Positions 12,123 to 27,100 of a stretch of DNA of 64,000 nucleotides are shown here, in pieces. Within the stretch, counting starts at the first letter, position 1. Each line of letters begins with the position of its first letter. The stretch lies in NCBI GenBank assembly GCA_964017185.1, contig OZ024869.1:56260761-56324760 (forward strand), written 5' to 3'. This DNA comes from Rugalucina vietnamica (Eukaryota > Mollusca > Bivalvia > Lucinida > Lucinidae). The notes beneath the pieces are model-generated. The model saw nothing but the letters and a program-made list of their open reading frames with translations, was not told the origin of the DNA and searched no databases. The translations under genes were made by a program, and so were the position numbers.

Positions 12123-15100
12123 TTAAGAAAAAAAAAAAAGAATAGAACTTAAGAGGAACACATTTGATAAATACAAGCTCTGTGAAATAAAAAGCATGAT
12201 TTTGAAGAATCACATCTATTAACTGATTTGAGCCAAATCCTGTTATCTGTCTAGGAAAAATACATCAGCTACAGTCTGTTGTTGTTGTTGTTGTTGTTGT
12301 TTTTAAGAAAAAAAAAAGAATAGAACTTAAGAGGAACACATCTGATAAATACAAGCTCTGTGAAATAAAAAGCATGATTTTGAAGAATCACATCTATTAA
12401 CTGATTTGAGCCAAATCCTGTTATCTGTCTAGGAAAAATACATCAGCTACAGTCTTTTAAAAACATTTAACTCTTGAATAATCTGTTTTTGTTAACAGGT
12501 GGTGAAATATTGAGGTATTAATCAGGCTTGTTGGATGCACATTTCGAGATGACATATACAGAGACTTAAAAAGTAAATTTGAAACTTGTGACATAAATTA
12601 CATCAGGAAAAGACCGAAGAAAAAACAGATACTGTTCAGCTGAAAGCCAGACTTCAGGATGTGGCTCATTTACTGAAGCTTAGATTAGTCAAAATACAAG
12701 GGGAAGAAATGGAAAATGCCTTTTTTCTACAATTGTGCAAGACTTTAATGTGATAGAAAGATGAAAACTTTTGAGTCCCCAGTATTTTGACTTTGATAGG
12801 AAGAAAATAATACTGATCTACTACACATTCCTTACCCCATGTCCGTACTGAACAATTATGCAGAAAATAATTATCAGTTATTTTAGAGGATATGGTAAGG
12901 TAATCAGTTATTTTAGAGGATATGGTAAGGTCACAGTCTCAAGACAATGTACAATAATATCATTGTATGTCTAAGTTGATGCTTCACATCCCAGTCAACA
13001 TTTTTCAGTCAGATTGGGACTGAGTTGATGCTTTGTGGGTACAAAAGAGATTCTCTTGCTCAAGGACACAACAGCTGTAATTTTGAACTCCTGACACCTT
13101 CTTCATGTATAGTGTAATCAACTGCTGAGCCATCACATTCTTCAAATGCAAAATTGACAGTCTGATTGTTAAAATCCCTATAAAAGGGGGGATTAACTGA
13201 TTAGTGATTTTTGGGCTAATCTATACTTTTTAACAAATTTTGAAGGAAAATTCTATCAGTAAGCAATATCAGAGTGCTACCCTTTAAATGATACCGAAGT
13301 GTGCAAAGCAATATTTCCCAAATAATCTATCAAGTTTGTTTTTTCCCTAAGTAATGTACATTTTCTATAGCATCCCATTTAAATACTTACTTGAGTTTGA
13401 GATTAAGCACCGCCATCTGATCAGTGGCTACACAGACTGTCTTAGATATATTAGAGTAATGGCAGGCTTGTAGATCACCACGGATCTTATGTCCCTTGGG
13501 TCGCACCGTCAGAAGGCATGTGTGGTCTTGTATATCCCACACCTGCAGAAATATAGAGATATATTAGAGTAATGGCAGGCTTGTAGGTCACCACGGATCT
13601 TGTGTTCCTTGGGTCGCACCGTCAGAAGGCATGTGTGGTCTTGTATATCCCACACCTGTAGAAATACAGAGATATACTAGAGTAATGGCAGGCTTGTAGG
13701 TCACCACGGATCTTGTGTCCCTTGGGTCGCACCGTCAGAAGGCATGTGTGGTCTTGTATATCCCACACCTGCAGAAATATAGAGATATATTAGAGTAATG
13801 GCAGGCTTGTAGATCACCACAGATCTTGTGTCCCTTGGGTCGCACCGTCAGAAGGCATGTGTGGTCTTGTATATCCCACACCTGTAGAAATACAGAGATA
13901 TACTAGAGTAATGGCAGGCTTGTAGGTCACCACGGATCTTATGTCCCTTGGGCCGCACCGTCAGAAGGCATGTGTGGTCTTGTATATCCCACACCTGCAG
14001 AAATATAGAGATATATTAGAGTAATGGCAGGCTTGTAGATCACCACAGATCTTGTGTCCCTTGGGTCGCACCGTCAGAAGGCATGTGTGGTCTTGTATAT
14101 CCCACACCTGTAGAAATACAGAGATATACTAGAGTAATGGCAGGCTTGTAGGTCACCACGGATCTTGTGTCCCTTGGGTCGCACCGTCAGTAGGCATGTG
14201 TGGTCTTGTATATCCCACACCTGTAGAAAAACAGAAAATCTGCCTTGTGGATTTCTAAATTTAGACAACTGACTGCAAATTATAAGGTAAGAATAGAAGG
14301 CAGAGATTGTACAATCCCACCCCAGACACCAGGAGATACTCTTTAGGAAACAAACCTAGATACCATATTTGTATACATGTACTTAGTGTATTTGTAAACT
14401 TAGTACAATTCAACCTTGTTATAACACACCTCACTATAATGTGGTTTTCAAAATAGCAAAACCATGTCATGGCTCCTTAACTGATTATTTTGCTATATGT
14501 CTATTGTAAGTAACCCGACTATAACATGATTTCACTTATAACACTGTCTGTGTCTATGGACCCAAAAGATAGTGTTATACATAGGTTGATCTGTAGTTAA
14601 AGCAAAGTTGTCAAACAAACCTTTTGCTCAGCCCATGCAGCTAATATTTACTGTATGTGTAAACTAAGTAGGATATAGTTCATGCATCTATTTCTGTTTA
14701 TATTCCCAATGTATTATTTCCCACTATTGACAATCTAAATCTTGTCAGATTTTACTTGACTAATTTCTAGTTCTTGCACCGAGGGCACTTGACATGATAA
14801 AATAATGACAACACGCAAACAATCACCTATAAATTACCTTTATGCATTTGTCTGTTGATAAACTAAATATTCTATTTTCTTCTTCCGCAATAAGGAGGAA
14901 GAATATTGGAGCACTGTGTCCTCTCAATAATGCTGTGGGCTTGCTGAAAGTGACAAATTTACAGGAACACAATACAAAGAATTAGTAGTGCAGTATAAAT
15001 CTCAGGCTACATTTAGTGCTCAATATGAACCCAGTATTTATTCCAGAAGACTAATCTATGACTGTTTCAGACTTATTTCGAAATAGAGACATGAACAGTT

Positions 15101-18100
15101 CAATTCTGCGAAACAACATATCATGATTTCTCTCTTACTTATAAAATGATCTGGTCATCTCAGTGTCAGTGTCAAAGGGTGATACCATGTCAACTGTTAG
15201 CCTATGACAAGATAACAATGACAATGAGCGCTGAGCTCCAAGATTTGACCAGACATAACTTTATTGCAACTTTTAACAATTCAGGAAAAATGATCTTAAA
15301 CCCTAGCAAGTTTTACTCACACACTATTTTTAAATAGATCTATGTTAATATGCTTAATTTAGCAAATTTTAATCTGAACTTAATGCAATGTTCAACTTAC
15401 CCAGAAACATAAGGGTTCCATAATCTTACAATTCTGTCCATCCCTGTAAAACAAAACTAGGTTGGAGTTTCAAAACACATTTGGAGGCTGATAATAGTGA
15501 AATTGTTGTTTACAAACTAGGACTGAGAAATCTCATGCTCACAGATAATATGCGTAGAATATTGTTATGTAATGTTTGTACAGAATACAGAAAAATTTTA
15601 CATGGCATTACTCAAATTATAATGTTTACAGCCTACATGTTTTGGCCCAATGGGATTGTCTGTCTCTGCCCCGGGGATAAAAACATGTATACTGAGCCAA
15701 ACATATAACGCAACACGGTTATGGCATGTTTCACACTTTTTAATGTAACTTAAGATGTTCTACCCGATATATGATTGTCAGCGACTACAAATGAATAAAT
15801 TGGGTACAAAGGTTTTGATTTTCTGGGCATGTGTCAATGAGCTCAAATCTGATTGGTCCAAACCGTTATTTTGGTGGCATGCGCCCCCTGAGAGATATTG
15901 GAAGTCAAATTTTACATGGGTTGCTTCTTTACAGATCGTCCAGTGTGATTCGATGATGTAAGTGCAATATGGCTACCATTTGTACCCAAAATTTTAAATC
16001 AAAGATTGCATCATTGAAAATTGAATGTTCATTACTGCGCATTCCATTGAACACAATAGAAAATGAAATTAGTGAAAAATTCTGATGGTGAATGTTTTTA
16101 ACAAAACCTTTGTGAAAACATGTTTATTCCTTCATTCAGCATTGGTAGAAAACACAATAGCGACCAACTGTTGGGTCAGGAACACACACGTTAAAATGTG
16201 AGTAAACTTGAATGGTTGGGAGTAAAAATGAATCTTCAACTCTGCTTAAAATTGAGCAAAATTGATCTTGGCTGTGAAATTATTCATTGTCTAAAATAGG
16301 GCAGGGGTAACACTTAAAACCGACATTAATTTCGGTTAATAAATACGAATACATGTCACATGTCGCATTCTGAAAAATCACAATGCATTTCATTTTTTGC
16401 CAAGACCCTACCTCTGAAAAATGATTAATTTCTTGAGATGCATAACACACGATGTTACAAAAAAGATCTTATGAGATGTGTCGATCTTCTGGCAATAATC
16501 TTCAGTGGAGGAAAAGTTTATTTGACACAGTTCTTGTGTTTAACAATAAAAATTAACCGCTGTTGCGTTATATTTGGCTCAGTATATATGGCTATAAAAT
16601 TGAAAACGTCAAAAATCTTCTCCAGAAACTGAAGTAATTTGTTCTTGAAACTTGGCATGTAGCATCAGTGAATCATATATTGGCCCAACCAGTTGTACAG
16701 AATTCCTCTTTTATTGACATGGTCATTCTGTATTCTCTCTATGACACAAACTGCCATAGTTATGAATGATAGTCTGCCATGTTCCTATGAAGCATGACAT
16801 TGAACACTGATTTCAACCAACCTCAGGTCAGGTGAGCGTTTCAGACCCCATGGTCCTCTGATACTTAAAAATAAGTTCAGCACAACATTAATCAGTAATA
16901 TTTAAAAAGTATTTCATTACCTCCTGTCACAATGATATTTTTATCTTTTGAGAAATCAAAACATTTGACCCCTTTGTAGACCTTGAACACAGCCTGGTCC
17001 GCCTCTAGACGTTCCTTGGAGACCCCGTAACTATATCTATTCTTGGAGAACTTCTCCTGTCCTGGGTCCTTATTTTCCTTCTGTTCCTTGTTCTCCCGGA
17101 GTTGTTGGTCCTTGATCTCCTTCAGCTGGCTCTCAACATGAGTACTGCCAGTAGTTGAACCTGGAAACAGATGAGCCTTGATGCAAGAAAACTGGTCTAC
17201 AGGGTTTCCGACCAGTTCTGACACAAACCAGCATGTGCAGCCACAGAAAATTGCTAGAAGCATGAAATTTCAGATTTAAGAAGAGGGATTGTACTTTCTG
17301 CACAGCTAATCTGCGTCTTTAGTTTTTATCTATGCACAAAAGTTTTCTCATGACCCAGCTCAATAATACTGCTTCCGTGATATAATAATCAAAACTCTTA
17401 ATGCCGATACCTCTTGCTGTTGCATAATATGAAAGTTTGTTCAATACCATGTTTGGTCAATCGTGGCATGTCTATCAAGTGTTAAATTACATGTATTTTG
17501 AATTACATCAAATCTAAGTTAGGTATCATTTAGACAGACTTTTGTTATCTCAATCCTTACTGGATTTACATCTTAAGGTGGCATTATTGAAACTGTATGC
17601 CTCCTTGATATTTTCTTTGATAGTTTATATTCTTACCTATAACTAATGCTGTATTGGAATGGTTAGAGCAGGAGATCACTTGAGCTATATCATGATAATA
17701 CCGCAGCTGTGAAAAAATAAATAAACAGAGATTAGTCCCTCACTTTCACAGCCTAAAACACATCATGTGATGAAATACCTGACATGGTACTTTTTCGCAT
17801 AACTATGCAAAAACCTAAATGTGGATGGGCTATGGGGTAGCCATGCAATGGATCCCACTTTTGCCATTGCTAGATTGAACAATCCAGCTATTTATAAATC
17901 AGAAATCTCATGTTCTAGCTTAGTTTAAATAATCCTTATATAATTAGCATGAGCTTAGTTTAAATAATCCTTATATAAATAGCATGAGATAATTGTGATT
18001 TTTCTGTGTATAAAACTAATTAACAAATAAAAATGTGATTATTCGAAAACTTTTCCAACATATAAATTGTTGGTTCTCCTAGAAACTACAGAGGCTGTTT

Positions 18101-21100
18101 TACTTGCCTGTTGTACCCAATCTCCATGTACAGACCATCTCTTAAAGTCGACATTGTTATTGGACGAGTTAATGGCATCATTCAGTGAGATACTGGCTAT
18201 AAAACCATCATGCTTAGGTAGCTTCTTCCAAGTTCTGAAAATACCAGGAAAAACATTTCCTATATATTTATTAATGCAAATTCTAGAAATCAATGCAAGA
18301 AGACCCTCTCTAACTTTTCAAAATTGTATACTTAAGGAAAAACAGTATTTTATTACATTATTGGACAGTCTGTCCCAATATGACTGAAAATATTTCTTAC
18401 TCAGACAAAAAGCCATATAACTGAACAGATACAATGCATTATCCATCTATAGGCGCCAAAACAATGAAGAGATGTCTGAACTTTTAACCTAATCTTGGTC
18501 TGAATGTGATGCTTTCTAGTGTACCGATGCTAACATCGCTTCAGTAGAGTTAACCAAGTAACCACTATGTTGTTCTTTTCTTCTATGACAGAATGAAGTA
18601 GTAGTGAACATCTTTGAATATCGGTATGTACCCACTGGCAGAAATGCAGAGAGAACAATAAAATTAAGTTAAGATAATACTGTACCCGAGATTTCTCGTA
18701 AATGCAGGGAAAACAACAAAAATTTAAGTTAAGGCAATATTGTACCTGAGATTTTCTCCCGCTGACTTTATGACTAGGATATTTATACAGCCCTGGTTGT
18801 CTCCAAATAATATCAGACACTCATCATGACCTGTGGCACTGGAATAACAATCTTTGAGTAAGCATCATGTAATAACTGTAAATGAGATGGTGATTTTGGT
18901 TCAAAAGCCAAAAGACATTTGTTTAAGTGTAGACATTATTAATTTTACTTCAATTATACAGAGTACTCATTCAACAAGACTCCATTTCTTAGTCTATGAG
19001 TATAAACGACAGTTCATCAAGAGATTGGTTCATTTCCCAAAGATAAAAACTCAAGCTTCCTGTAGTCTAGGCAGTCTACCAGTACTTAGTGTCTATTCTA
19101 ATGCCTATAAATGGTGGCAAACTATTCTTGAATAAGAAGCTGATAGAACTAAAATACCTCAAGACAATACCCATGCATAACTGGCACTGATAATCAGTTA
19201 TCATTCCATCTGCTATCTTACAAGGTGTGAAACCAGACAGTGAACCTACCAATAGTCCAGTTTGAGAGGTACTGTATCTAAGCCACTGATCTGACAGTAA
19301 GGTTCAAATGATGATTGTTCAAAGAACTGGATCTCTCGATCACTGTAACAACAAATTATCAGACAATTACAATAAATCAATGTGTTCTTCTCAATACAAA
19401 CCATGTACGGTAATTTTATCTTGTTTCTAAAACTTCTGCTGACAATGCTCATAGCCTGCATGCTGCAATCAATATTATGAGATACTTATGAATTCAAATT
19501 AAATTTCAGTAAACAGCATTATGACAGAGAAAAACTAAGTTAGCAAAATCTATAGCATGTGAAAATGGCTATAGCATGTGAAAATGAAGACAGTAATTAC
19601 CCTGTTCCAACAATAACTTTGGTATAGTGAGGCATCATTACAAAGTCTGTGATCCATTTGTTCTTAGTTGATCTCACATTCTGTTCTATATTCTGAAATA
19701 CATCAGAATATACTTATAATGCACAAAACAAAACTATCAACTTACTTGTATGAGTCGATCAAACTATTATAAAAGCCTTGGCATCTGTGAACCAAGGCCT
19801 TGCAGTTGCATATTGCCCACTACATTTGCACATTTACTAAATTCAGAAGTACATGTACCAATCAGCAACAGGTCAAAACTAACAGACACTATGAAAACCG
19901 ACTATGTAAGCAAAACTTTCATGCTACCTTAACTGCATCTGACTCTGAAGTTTGATTTCAAGCTGCAAAGCATGTCAAAGAGTCACTTATTTGCACTACT
20001 AAACTGTGAACTTTAGATGAAAAACATTCTCTGAATGCCTATAAAAATGGACAGATTGTAATATGTATGTCATAACATACCACTACATGTCTTGTTCTTT
20101 TCAACTCCAGACTGGGTGACCAAAAAGAAACCATTCCATCCTGACTACAGGCTACAAAGTTCCCATCTGGTGTGTCCCGGATCCGCAAGACCGGGTCCCG
20201 ATGTGGAATACTCTCTATCTTTGCCGGCAAGTGAAATGCTACATCTTTGGCTCGTAGATATGAATCCTCTTTTTCAGCATATTCCAGTTGCATGTATGTA
20301 CAGAATTCATCCCAAGTAATGGAGCCTATAGACGCCCAGTCTATCTTCATGAACAGTGAGTCTATCTGGGATTCCTGAATATAGAAGAAAATCAACTATT
20401 AGTTCAGTGTAATACTATGTAAAGATCTTATAAAGCCTCAACATAAATATCCCACCAAAACTTATCAATAATTCCATTTTCATTGCAATTGCCTTAGATG
20501 AAAGTGTCATTCTTGATGTTCTTCATTTCCAGATGAAAACACTGAGATGTCACGTGACCGTAAGCCACGCCTGTGGGTGCAGTGATGTCAATGCCAGCCA
20601 GTGACATTGTTTGTTTACTCATTTTGGCCTAACGTGGGTTGCGTATCACCATGACGGAATGCGTGATATTTGGCTGTTCCAAAACTCTGTTAAGTGGGAT
20701 TTTAAGTCAGACATGTGGAAAATTAGCAATAATATGAAAAAAACAACAAATATTGATTGATGACCTTATATGTAAATATGAGTATTGAAATTCAGATTTT
20801 TAGCTTTCACTGGATGATGAAAAAAATTATTAGCAGTTTTAATGTTAGCTTTCACTGGATGATGAAAAAAATTATTAGCAGTTTTAATGTCTCTAAAAAG
20901 CCCTTTGGACTTCACAGACATTAAAACATCCAAACATTTTTTATCATCCAGTGAAAGCTAAAATAGTAAAAATCTGAATTTCAATACTAACATAAATAGG
21001 AAACAACTGAGCTGATTATAACTAGAATTGTCAGAGGATCTGACTATAGCCCCGCTTCTGAGCTTTTTGCTAGGGAGAGACAAACAATGACGGGCAACAA

Positions 21101-24100
21101 TGCCAAGTTAGATCTTGTTAATGTTGATGCACATAAAAAGATTGGTCAGATTCTGACAATTTGTTCTCAAGGTATTGAGCAGAAACAAAATTCTGACATC
21201 AATCAAGGGCCAAAACTCTGTTAAGATTTTGCAAAAAATGACAGGCAACATTATCCCAAGCTAGATCTTGTCAATGTTGATGTGCATACAAAATTTGGTC
21301 AGACTCTGTCAATTCATTCTCAATATATTGAGTGGAATCTATATTCTGACGTCAATCAAGGGCTGTTACTCCGTCAAAATTTTGCGAAAAATGACAGGCA
21401 ATGTTGCCAAGCTAGATCATGTCAATGTTGATGTGCATATAAAATTTGGTCAGATTCTATCAATTTGTTCGGAAACAAAATTCTGACGTCAATCAAGGGC
21501 CATAACTGCGTCAAAATTTTGCGAAAAATAACAGGCAAAAATCCCAAGCTAGATCTTAACAATGTTGATGCGCATATTAATTTTGGTCAGATTCTGTCAA
21601 TTTGTTCTCGAGATATTGAGCGGAAACAAAATTCTGACGTCAATCAAGGGCCGTAACTCCGTCAAAATAATGTGAAAAATGACAGGCAACAATCCCAAGC
21701 TAGATCTTGTCAATGTTAATGTGCATACAAAATTTGGTCAGATTCTGTCAATTCGTTCTCAAGATATTGAGCGGAAACGAAATTCTGACGTCAATCAAGG
21801 GCCATAACTCAGTCAAAATTTTGCGAAAAATGATAGGCGACAATCCCAAGCTAGATCATGTCAATGTTGAAGTGCATACAAAATTTGGTCAGATTCTGTC
21901 AATTCGTTCGTGAGATATTGAGTGGAAACGAAATTCTGAAGTCAATCAAGGGCCGTAACTCTGTCAAAATTTGGCGAAAAATGACGGGCAACAATCTCAA
22001 GCTAGATCATGTCAATGTTGATGTGTATATAAAATTTGGTCAGATTCTATCAATTTGTTTTCGAGATATTGAGCGGAAACGAAATTCTGATGTCAATCAA
22101 GGGCCGTAACTCCGTCAAACTGATGCGAAAAATGACAGGCAACAATCCCAAGCTACATCATGACAATGTTGATGTGCATATAAAATTTGGTCAGATTCTA
22201 TCAATTTGTTCTCGAGATATTGAGCGGAAATGAAGTTCTGATGTCAATCAAGGGCCATAACTCCGTCAAAATTTTGCGAAAAATGATGGGCAACGATCCC
22301 AAGCTAGATCTTAACAATGTTGATGTGTATATAAATTTTGGTCAGATTCTGTCAATTTGTTCTCGAGATATTGAGCGGAAACAAAATTCTGACATCAATC
22401 AAGGGCCGTAACTCAGTCAAAATGATGCGAAAAATGACAGGCAACAATCCAAAGCTAGATCTTGTCAATGTTAATGTGCATACAAAATTTGGTCAGAGTC
22501 TGTCCATCGGTTCTCAAGATATTGGGCGGAAACGAAATTATGACCTCAATCAAGGGCCATAACTCGGTCAAAATTTTGCAAAAAATGACAGGCAACAATC
22601 CCAAGGTAGATGTTGTCAATAGTGATGTGCATACAAAATTTAATCAGATTCTGTCAATTCGTTCTCAATATATTGAGCGGAAACGAAATTCTGACATCAA
22701 TCAAGGGCCATAACTCCGTCAAAATTTTGCGAGAAATGATGGGCAACAATCCCAAGGTAGATGTTGTCAATGTTGATGTGCATACAAAATTTGGTCAGAT
22801 TCTGTCAATTTGTTCTTAAGATATTGAGCGGAAACAAAATGTTCACGGAATGACGGAACCACGGAATGACGGAATCACGGAACCACGGAACTATGGAACC
22901 ACGGAAGGACAGGGTGAATCCAGTATAGCCCCACTTTTCCAAAGCGGGGCTATAATTAGCAGCTATGTGTCCCCATAGTCTGATCTATGCTCTGAATAAC
23001 AATCACTCCTCAAGACTCAACATAACCTACCCTGTTTCCACTGACAGCAAGTTTGGCTTTCATCAAAGCTTTGAACTCTTCCAGTTCCAGTTTACCATTT
23101 TTATTGACATCAGCTTCTGCAAACCTCTTCTTCAACTCTTCAAGTGTGTCAATGTTGATACGCTCTTCAATCTGAAAAATATAATAATTAGGTTATTTTC
23201 GATGTTATTTTCAGCTTTGAAATGAGCCGCCTCATGGGAAAACCAACAATATGCATAGGCGAAAACAAAGACGCAGATCAGCTTCGCGGTAACCGCGAAG
23301 CTGATCAGCGCCTTTGTTTTCGCTACTCGGATAGTACAATTCCTCTTCTACTTAAATCTGAAATTTCAAGCTTCTAGCTCTTTTCTGTGACTGTACAGGC
23401 CGGTTTGTGTCGGACCTGTTCGGAAACCACATTGTTGGTTTTCCCACGAGGCGGCTCAAATATTTACAAATTGTATAAAAACTGCAAACACTATCGATTC
23501 ATTAAAGACAATTTGCAACATTAAGCACAAAATTACAGATCCGTTTTGTATCAATTTACTGCAGTATCCTCTAAACACCATTGGCACTCTTGCAGAATAA
23601 AAAAAAAATATAAAATAAATAAAACAAACCTCATGTTTTAATTTCTTCCTAAGCCTACTACAAATGTAAAACAAAGCCATATGATATTTGGTCAAGACCA
23701 TCTTTCCATATGGCTTCAAATTTTTAATATAACATGTATTCTCATGCCAAGCATTTATGGAAATATAGTCACTTTAAAAGTGTGCTATTCACTGTTTTTA
23801 TGTATACACATACTAAATACACTTCAGCCTGAAGTATCAATTATATTAACAACAGATCATAAAATGAATTGACAATAAAACAATAAATTTTATGATAATC
23901 CTAGTAAAACTGTAAAAATCAGGAAAAGTATTTTCAGAACTTAATGCAATGTACATTGTAATACAACTTCTATGAATTTGATGCAATTCAATTTAAAATC
24001 GAAACCCAAGCACCAGGCTAAAAGATAGAACAACATCGGACAAAAGCACAAAATTAATGTAGAGCTAGAGGACTAGCTCATTTCCAGCAAGTTAGTCAAC

Positions 24101-27100
24101 CGGCTAGCAACAACCAAAACCAAAGGTGATGAGTACAACAGAGCTAGACAGAATAAACAGTAAAGGTTAAAGCAGAATCGCTGCCTTGAAATGAACTGTC
24201 AAGAAAATACTGGAGGGCTTAAATCAATTTTACGAGGCCCAAATCCTCACCTTTAGTCTGCTGTCATTTAAGGATGTTCGCTGCCAAAGAAAAAGTATTC
24301 AAACTTTTTTTCTAACCACACTTTTTTGATTCCAAAACATTTGAAAACAAAATAAAAATAGGGTAGTGTGCATTTTTTCAAGCTACAGGCCTCTGAATGA
24401 GACCTCTGCATGAGCACCATGTTTTAAATTTAGTAAAATTAATTTATTTTTTAATTCTTTGAAACATACCTGTCTTGAACAAAAATACACCTAGAATGCT
24501 TTCAAAAGTCATAATATTTACGTAACGCAGACAATTTTGGACCAAAACCACAGAAAAATTTGCAACTTGAAGTGGATGGCAAAATTTAACGACTCCTTTT
24601 CCAACCCTACCCCCATTCTTGAAAAGTCGGAAAAACTCAATATTTTGAAATGTGCCAAACCCATATTTGTTGATTCAAACTTTTTCTTGTATTTTCACAC
24701 AACATAGAACTTTGTAATATTGTTCGAATAAAAGAAAGAAATATATAGGGTAGTGTGCATATAAGAGAGAACCAACAACTTGAAAATCGCCATTTTAAGC
24801 CTTTTTTCGGCTGTTTTGTTCCTTAAAGCCCATTTCATAAAACCACCTTAAATTTTAAAACCAGCGTCACATCCACACAAAGACTGACTTAGAAGACCAT
24901 GTACACATATACTGCAGCTAAAATAAACATCGAACTTAATTTAAGTGCAATTAATTTGAAGATGTGCAATATACAAGTTTAATCTACCCTGCCCCCTAAA
25001 TTTTACTGACAACTAAAATTTTCTGAAAAGTTGCAGAAAATGGGGTGAAAAAATGAAGTTTCTTAGATTGACAATTTTCATGGCTCATTCAATGCATATC
25101 ATCAATATGTATCCAAATATAAAATATTTGGAAAATATCTGCAACCGTTTACGAGATATTCAACAAAAGAAAAACCGGAAGTTCCGAAATGTCAAATGTT
25201 AGCAGCGAACATCCTTAAAAGCAACAATTTATTCAGTTCTTACAGAAGCTAAATCTTAGCTAGTTAATGAAGTATCATAGACAATTAACAACACATGTAA
25301 GCACTCTGTTGAAACAGAAACAAGAAGTAATAATTTTATTTTATTTTTTTTTTTATTCAGTTTAACGTCCCTTTTCAAGATTATTTCAGCTCATATGAGA
25401 CGAGCCAATCAGTAGGTGGGGCGAAAACGGGAGAACCCCGAGAAAAACCACCTGACACACCCGCAAGCAGAACTTGGCTTGTCTCACATGTGGCCAGAGC
25501 GGGGCTCAAACCCACACTAGACACAGCGGTGAGATGATCGAATGGTTATGTGTGATAATGAAATATCAGTGCTCTTAACCACTCGGCCATGGGGGCCACC
25601 TGTAATAATTTTAACAATATATCATTTGAGAATAGGAATCTACATGTACTTGACACACAAAATTCTTATTAAGCATTTCCTACCCGATAGAAAGGTTTTG
25701 AGGCTTCCTCATAAGTAAAGAATCTCTCTTCCTTGCTACTCATAAAATAACCTCCACTGTAGACATGCTTTTTAAAGAAAGCTTCCAACTTATTTTTCAT
25801 TCGCAGCTTCAATACAACAGTTTCCATTTCTATTCCTTATATTTAAGAACTTCTTAACATTTATTTAACTGGCATCAGCATTCTTCATACATTAAACTAT
25901 TCCAAAAACTATAAACACACAAATGTCATTTTAGCTCATAAAAACTGAAGGAAATCGTCTAAGACCTGAAAGTACAAGTTAACATTTTTTTCAATGTTTT
26001 CTCACACATCATATTACAAGTTAATCCCTCTGAACATACTATCAAATATTTGAATATAAGGTCAAAATCAAATCTTCTCTTAAACTACTGAAACTTGAGA
26101 GGTATCATGTTTTCAAAATTTCATTTTCATTTCAACAATTAAAATCAAATTGCTCAGTCTATTTACAAGGACCATGACTACTAACTTTCGAGCACCCACA
26201 CTCAATAAAAGCTGCTACTTGTAACAGTGTCAAGTATGTATGAGGGTTGATTAACGGTGTGTTTTTTCTACTGATCGATCAGTCGATGTCAATAACCCAT
26301 ATTTCGACTATAATTGATGAAATATAGTGCCATCTTATGTTCATAATTCCCATAAAATGCCAAGATAAAATACTTGCTTTGAATTATTAATGAGATTACA
26401 TAAAACAAGAATATCAATTAGCTGATACATTAAAATGAATGATTTTATATTTCAAATTAATAGGAAAAGAGCCAGACCTATAATATAACATAATAATAAA
26501 AATAATGAAAGTGAAATATGTTTTTTCGAACAGAACATTATGCCAGCTCTTCAAAAAGCACACAAAAGCAGGTACACTATGACATAAAAATTCTGCAAAG
26601 ATTTAAAAAAGCAATTCAGATTTTGTTCAGCTCACATTTTCAGACGGATCATAATTTGGCCACCATTCAGACATCAATCAAATTTCATCTGTGAGCATTG
26701 AGACTTTGCTTTTTCAAGGAGGAATTCATTCATTGCTATAATACAGGGAAGTAGATAATTATTTTTCACAATGCGTACTGTACGCATCAAAATGAATGTA
26801 CAGTGCGTACCGACAATACAGCTGGGTACACGTTTTCTGAGGATTCTTATTTTAACCATGTTAACCTCTCATCTAAAATCGAACTAATATAGATATTTGT
26901 ACACGTATGGATAAGACCATTTATTCAAGTATGAAAATTCAAGTAAACTGGTTAATAATCCTGTAGTTACGTTATTCATTTAGGCATGTTAAACCATATT
27001 TTTAATGCATAGGTATTTTTTAATTTTTTTTTTTGCGTACAGAGCAAAAATTTGTGCAGCCTAGTACGCGTCTTTACCTATTTCGCTGATTATATATGTT

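Larger units (their letters stand above)
18839..20080. other. introns 6-8, no mobile element seen
   Basis: The introns between exons 9, 8, 7 and 6 hold no recognisable repeat. Small open frames on the plus strand at 18854-19135 and 19750-19932 lack family resemblance and splice context. Confidence 0.5.

Noticed and set aside
13446..14230. CRISPR-like array (regular 113-bp spacing)
   Set aside because: Units are contiguous copies without unique spacers, contain exon sequence and lie in a eukaryotic intron. The same applies to the 151-bp and 455-bp arrays.
16815..16858. Candidate exon reading GPWGLKRSPDLR between exons 12 and 13 of the WD40 gene
   Set aside because: It has AG and GT edges, but including it breaks codon phase into exon 13. 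Skipping it joins VTGG to MDRIVRLWN in the correct frame for a WD40 strand.
21268..22819. Series of similar 60-86 residue open frames
   Set aside because: They are translations of the 151-bp tandem units. Since 151 is not a multiple of three the frame shifts every unit, so no repeat protein can result.
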